Assembly: GCA_022827625.1 (NCBI GenBank)
Contig: JAJEIE010000027.1
Span: 362,827 to 426,826 of the forward strand
Direction of reading: 5' to 3'
Source: Candidatus Poribacteria bacterium
GTDB lineage: Bacteria > Poribacteria > WGA-4E > WGA-3G
DNA: 64,000 nt
Part shown: positions 63,760-64,000 of the stretch, piece by piece
Layout of the letters: each line of letters opens with the position of its first letter
How positions within the stretch are numbered: the first letter of the stretch is position 1
Program-made: the position numbers and the translations under genes
Notes under the pieces: generated by a model
Seen by the model: only the letters and a program-made list of their open reading frames with translations
What the model was told of the DNA's origin: nothing
The model's database searches: none

Positions 63760-64000
63760 CTAATCTGGCAGGATACGGTATCCTGTGCTGATTCCGGTAA
63801 CCATTCCAATGATTGCCCAGAGACCAGCACAGGTCATCTCCCCGATGACCAATCCGAGGAAAACAGGTCTCGCACTCCGATATGCTTTCAAACCGCCATA
63901 TTTCACAATACTAAACTTCAGACCCCAACCCAAAAATATCGAGAACCAGAGTTTAAACGTCGCCCAGGAACTCAGCATCGTATAACCGAGCGGATGCAGG
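63760..64000 (-). CDS. multi-pass membrane protein, N-terminal part outside the window
   Basis: The frame is open to the end of the window: the in-frame residues before the internal Met read LHPLGYT, so the gene begins beyond base 64000. The visible end has FSIFLGWGLKFSIVKYGGLKAYRSA and two membrane segments (VFLGLVIGEMTCAGLWAIIGMVTGIS shown in part: FLGLVIGEMTCAGLWAIIG). The HPLGYT, GWGLKF and YGG motifs recall the DUF6784/6785-type membrane protein family. Function unknown. Confidence 0.65.
   Translation of the reverse strand, partial: LHPLGYTMLSSWATFKLWFSIFLGWGLKFSIVKYGGLKAYRSARPVFLGLVIGEMTCAGLWAIIGMVTGISTGYRILPD

Overview
The window looks like a stretch of chromosome from an uncultured Gram-negative bacterium. 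The outer-membrane evidence is an LPS-export block (LptC-, LptA- and LptB-like genes), a lipid A-type acyltransferase, a family 9 (heptosyltransferase-type) glycosyltransferase, several lipoproteins and a beta-barrel-like protein. The mix of LamG, creatininase, M19 and M28 peptidase, sugar-phosphate isomerase/epimerase and Gfo/Idh genes, plus a secreted LamG protein with a short TTWG-type tail, recalls Candidatus Poribacteria. That assignment is an inference from gene content and recollection, not a search. The region is gene-dense with no rRNA, tRNA, CRISPR array, transposase or prophage seen. It reads as ordinary chromosome with one probable acquired island, the restriction-modification operon at about 29-32.7 kb.

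Layout. 1-3.3 kb: a cut-off antitoxin-like gene, a SIS-domain protein and a nadD-yacG-yqeK-rsfS operon behind a strong sigma70-type promoter. 3.4-7.7 kb: a PP2C phosphatase on the minus strand, then a beta-propeller protein, a glycerol-1-phosphate-dehydrogenase-like enzyme and an M19 dipeptidase. 7.7-11.2 kb (minus): glycosyltransferase 9, ThiI, an RNase HIII-type nuclease without its usual N-terminal domain, and an FMN reductase. 11.4-18.5 kb: LamG protein, TPR protein, TIM-barrel isomerase, NagB, a sigma54 activator whose receiver lacks the phospho-acceptor aspartate, a membrane protein and an acidic-tailed unknown. 18.6-25.2 kb (minus): the pyrimidine cluster pyrR-pyrC-carA-carB, led by what reads as a complete PyrR attenuator. 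25.2-27.3 kb: tandem PD-(D/E)XK-like paralogs and an unknown. 27.6-32.7 kb: aldolase, then an operon of methyltransferase, TdeIII-type endonuclease, APH-fold kinase and creatininase-family protein. 32.8-41.4 kb: lipoproteins, a periplasmic binding protein, a TolB-M28-PDZ fusion, an epimerase and a MATE transporter. 41.6-50.9 kb: envelope and RpoN block (small ORF, acyltransferase, lptC, lptA, lptB, rpoN, hpf, valS, thioesterase). 51-64 kb: nadB, lytic transglycosylase, aldo/keto reductase, gatB, an orphan PotA-like ATPase, Gfo/Idh oxidoreductase, a DUF433 antitoxin-like gene, GNAT, an NHL-propeller/beta-barrel fusion, a small membrane protein and a cut-off membrane protein.

Signals beyond genes. 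(1) The pyr leader contains a perfect match to the PyrR-binding loop consensus, an antiterminator candidate and an 11-bp terminator followed by six T. (2) A 59-column repeat sits directly against the start codons of two unrelated minus-strand genes (carB and the gene at 26546-27328), with a hairpin whose only stem difference is compensatory. (3) A dispersed intergenic family carries a CTGAYARCCGAT-type core in four places. (4) Most promoters I could read have a -35/-10 spacing of exactly 17 bp.

How genes work together. nadD and nadB act in NAD synthesis; pyrR, pyrC, carA and carB make and regulate UMP precursors. lptC, lptA and lptB with the acyltransferase and glycosyltransferase build and export LPS. 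rpoN is the partner of the sigma54 activator at 15.4-16.8 kb. rsfS and hpf both silence ribosomes. All functions are read from sequence patterns without database searches.
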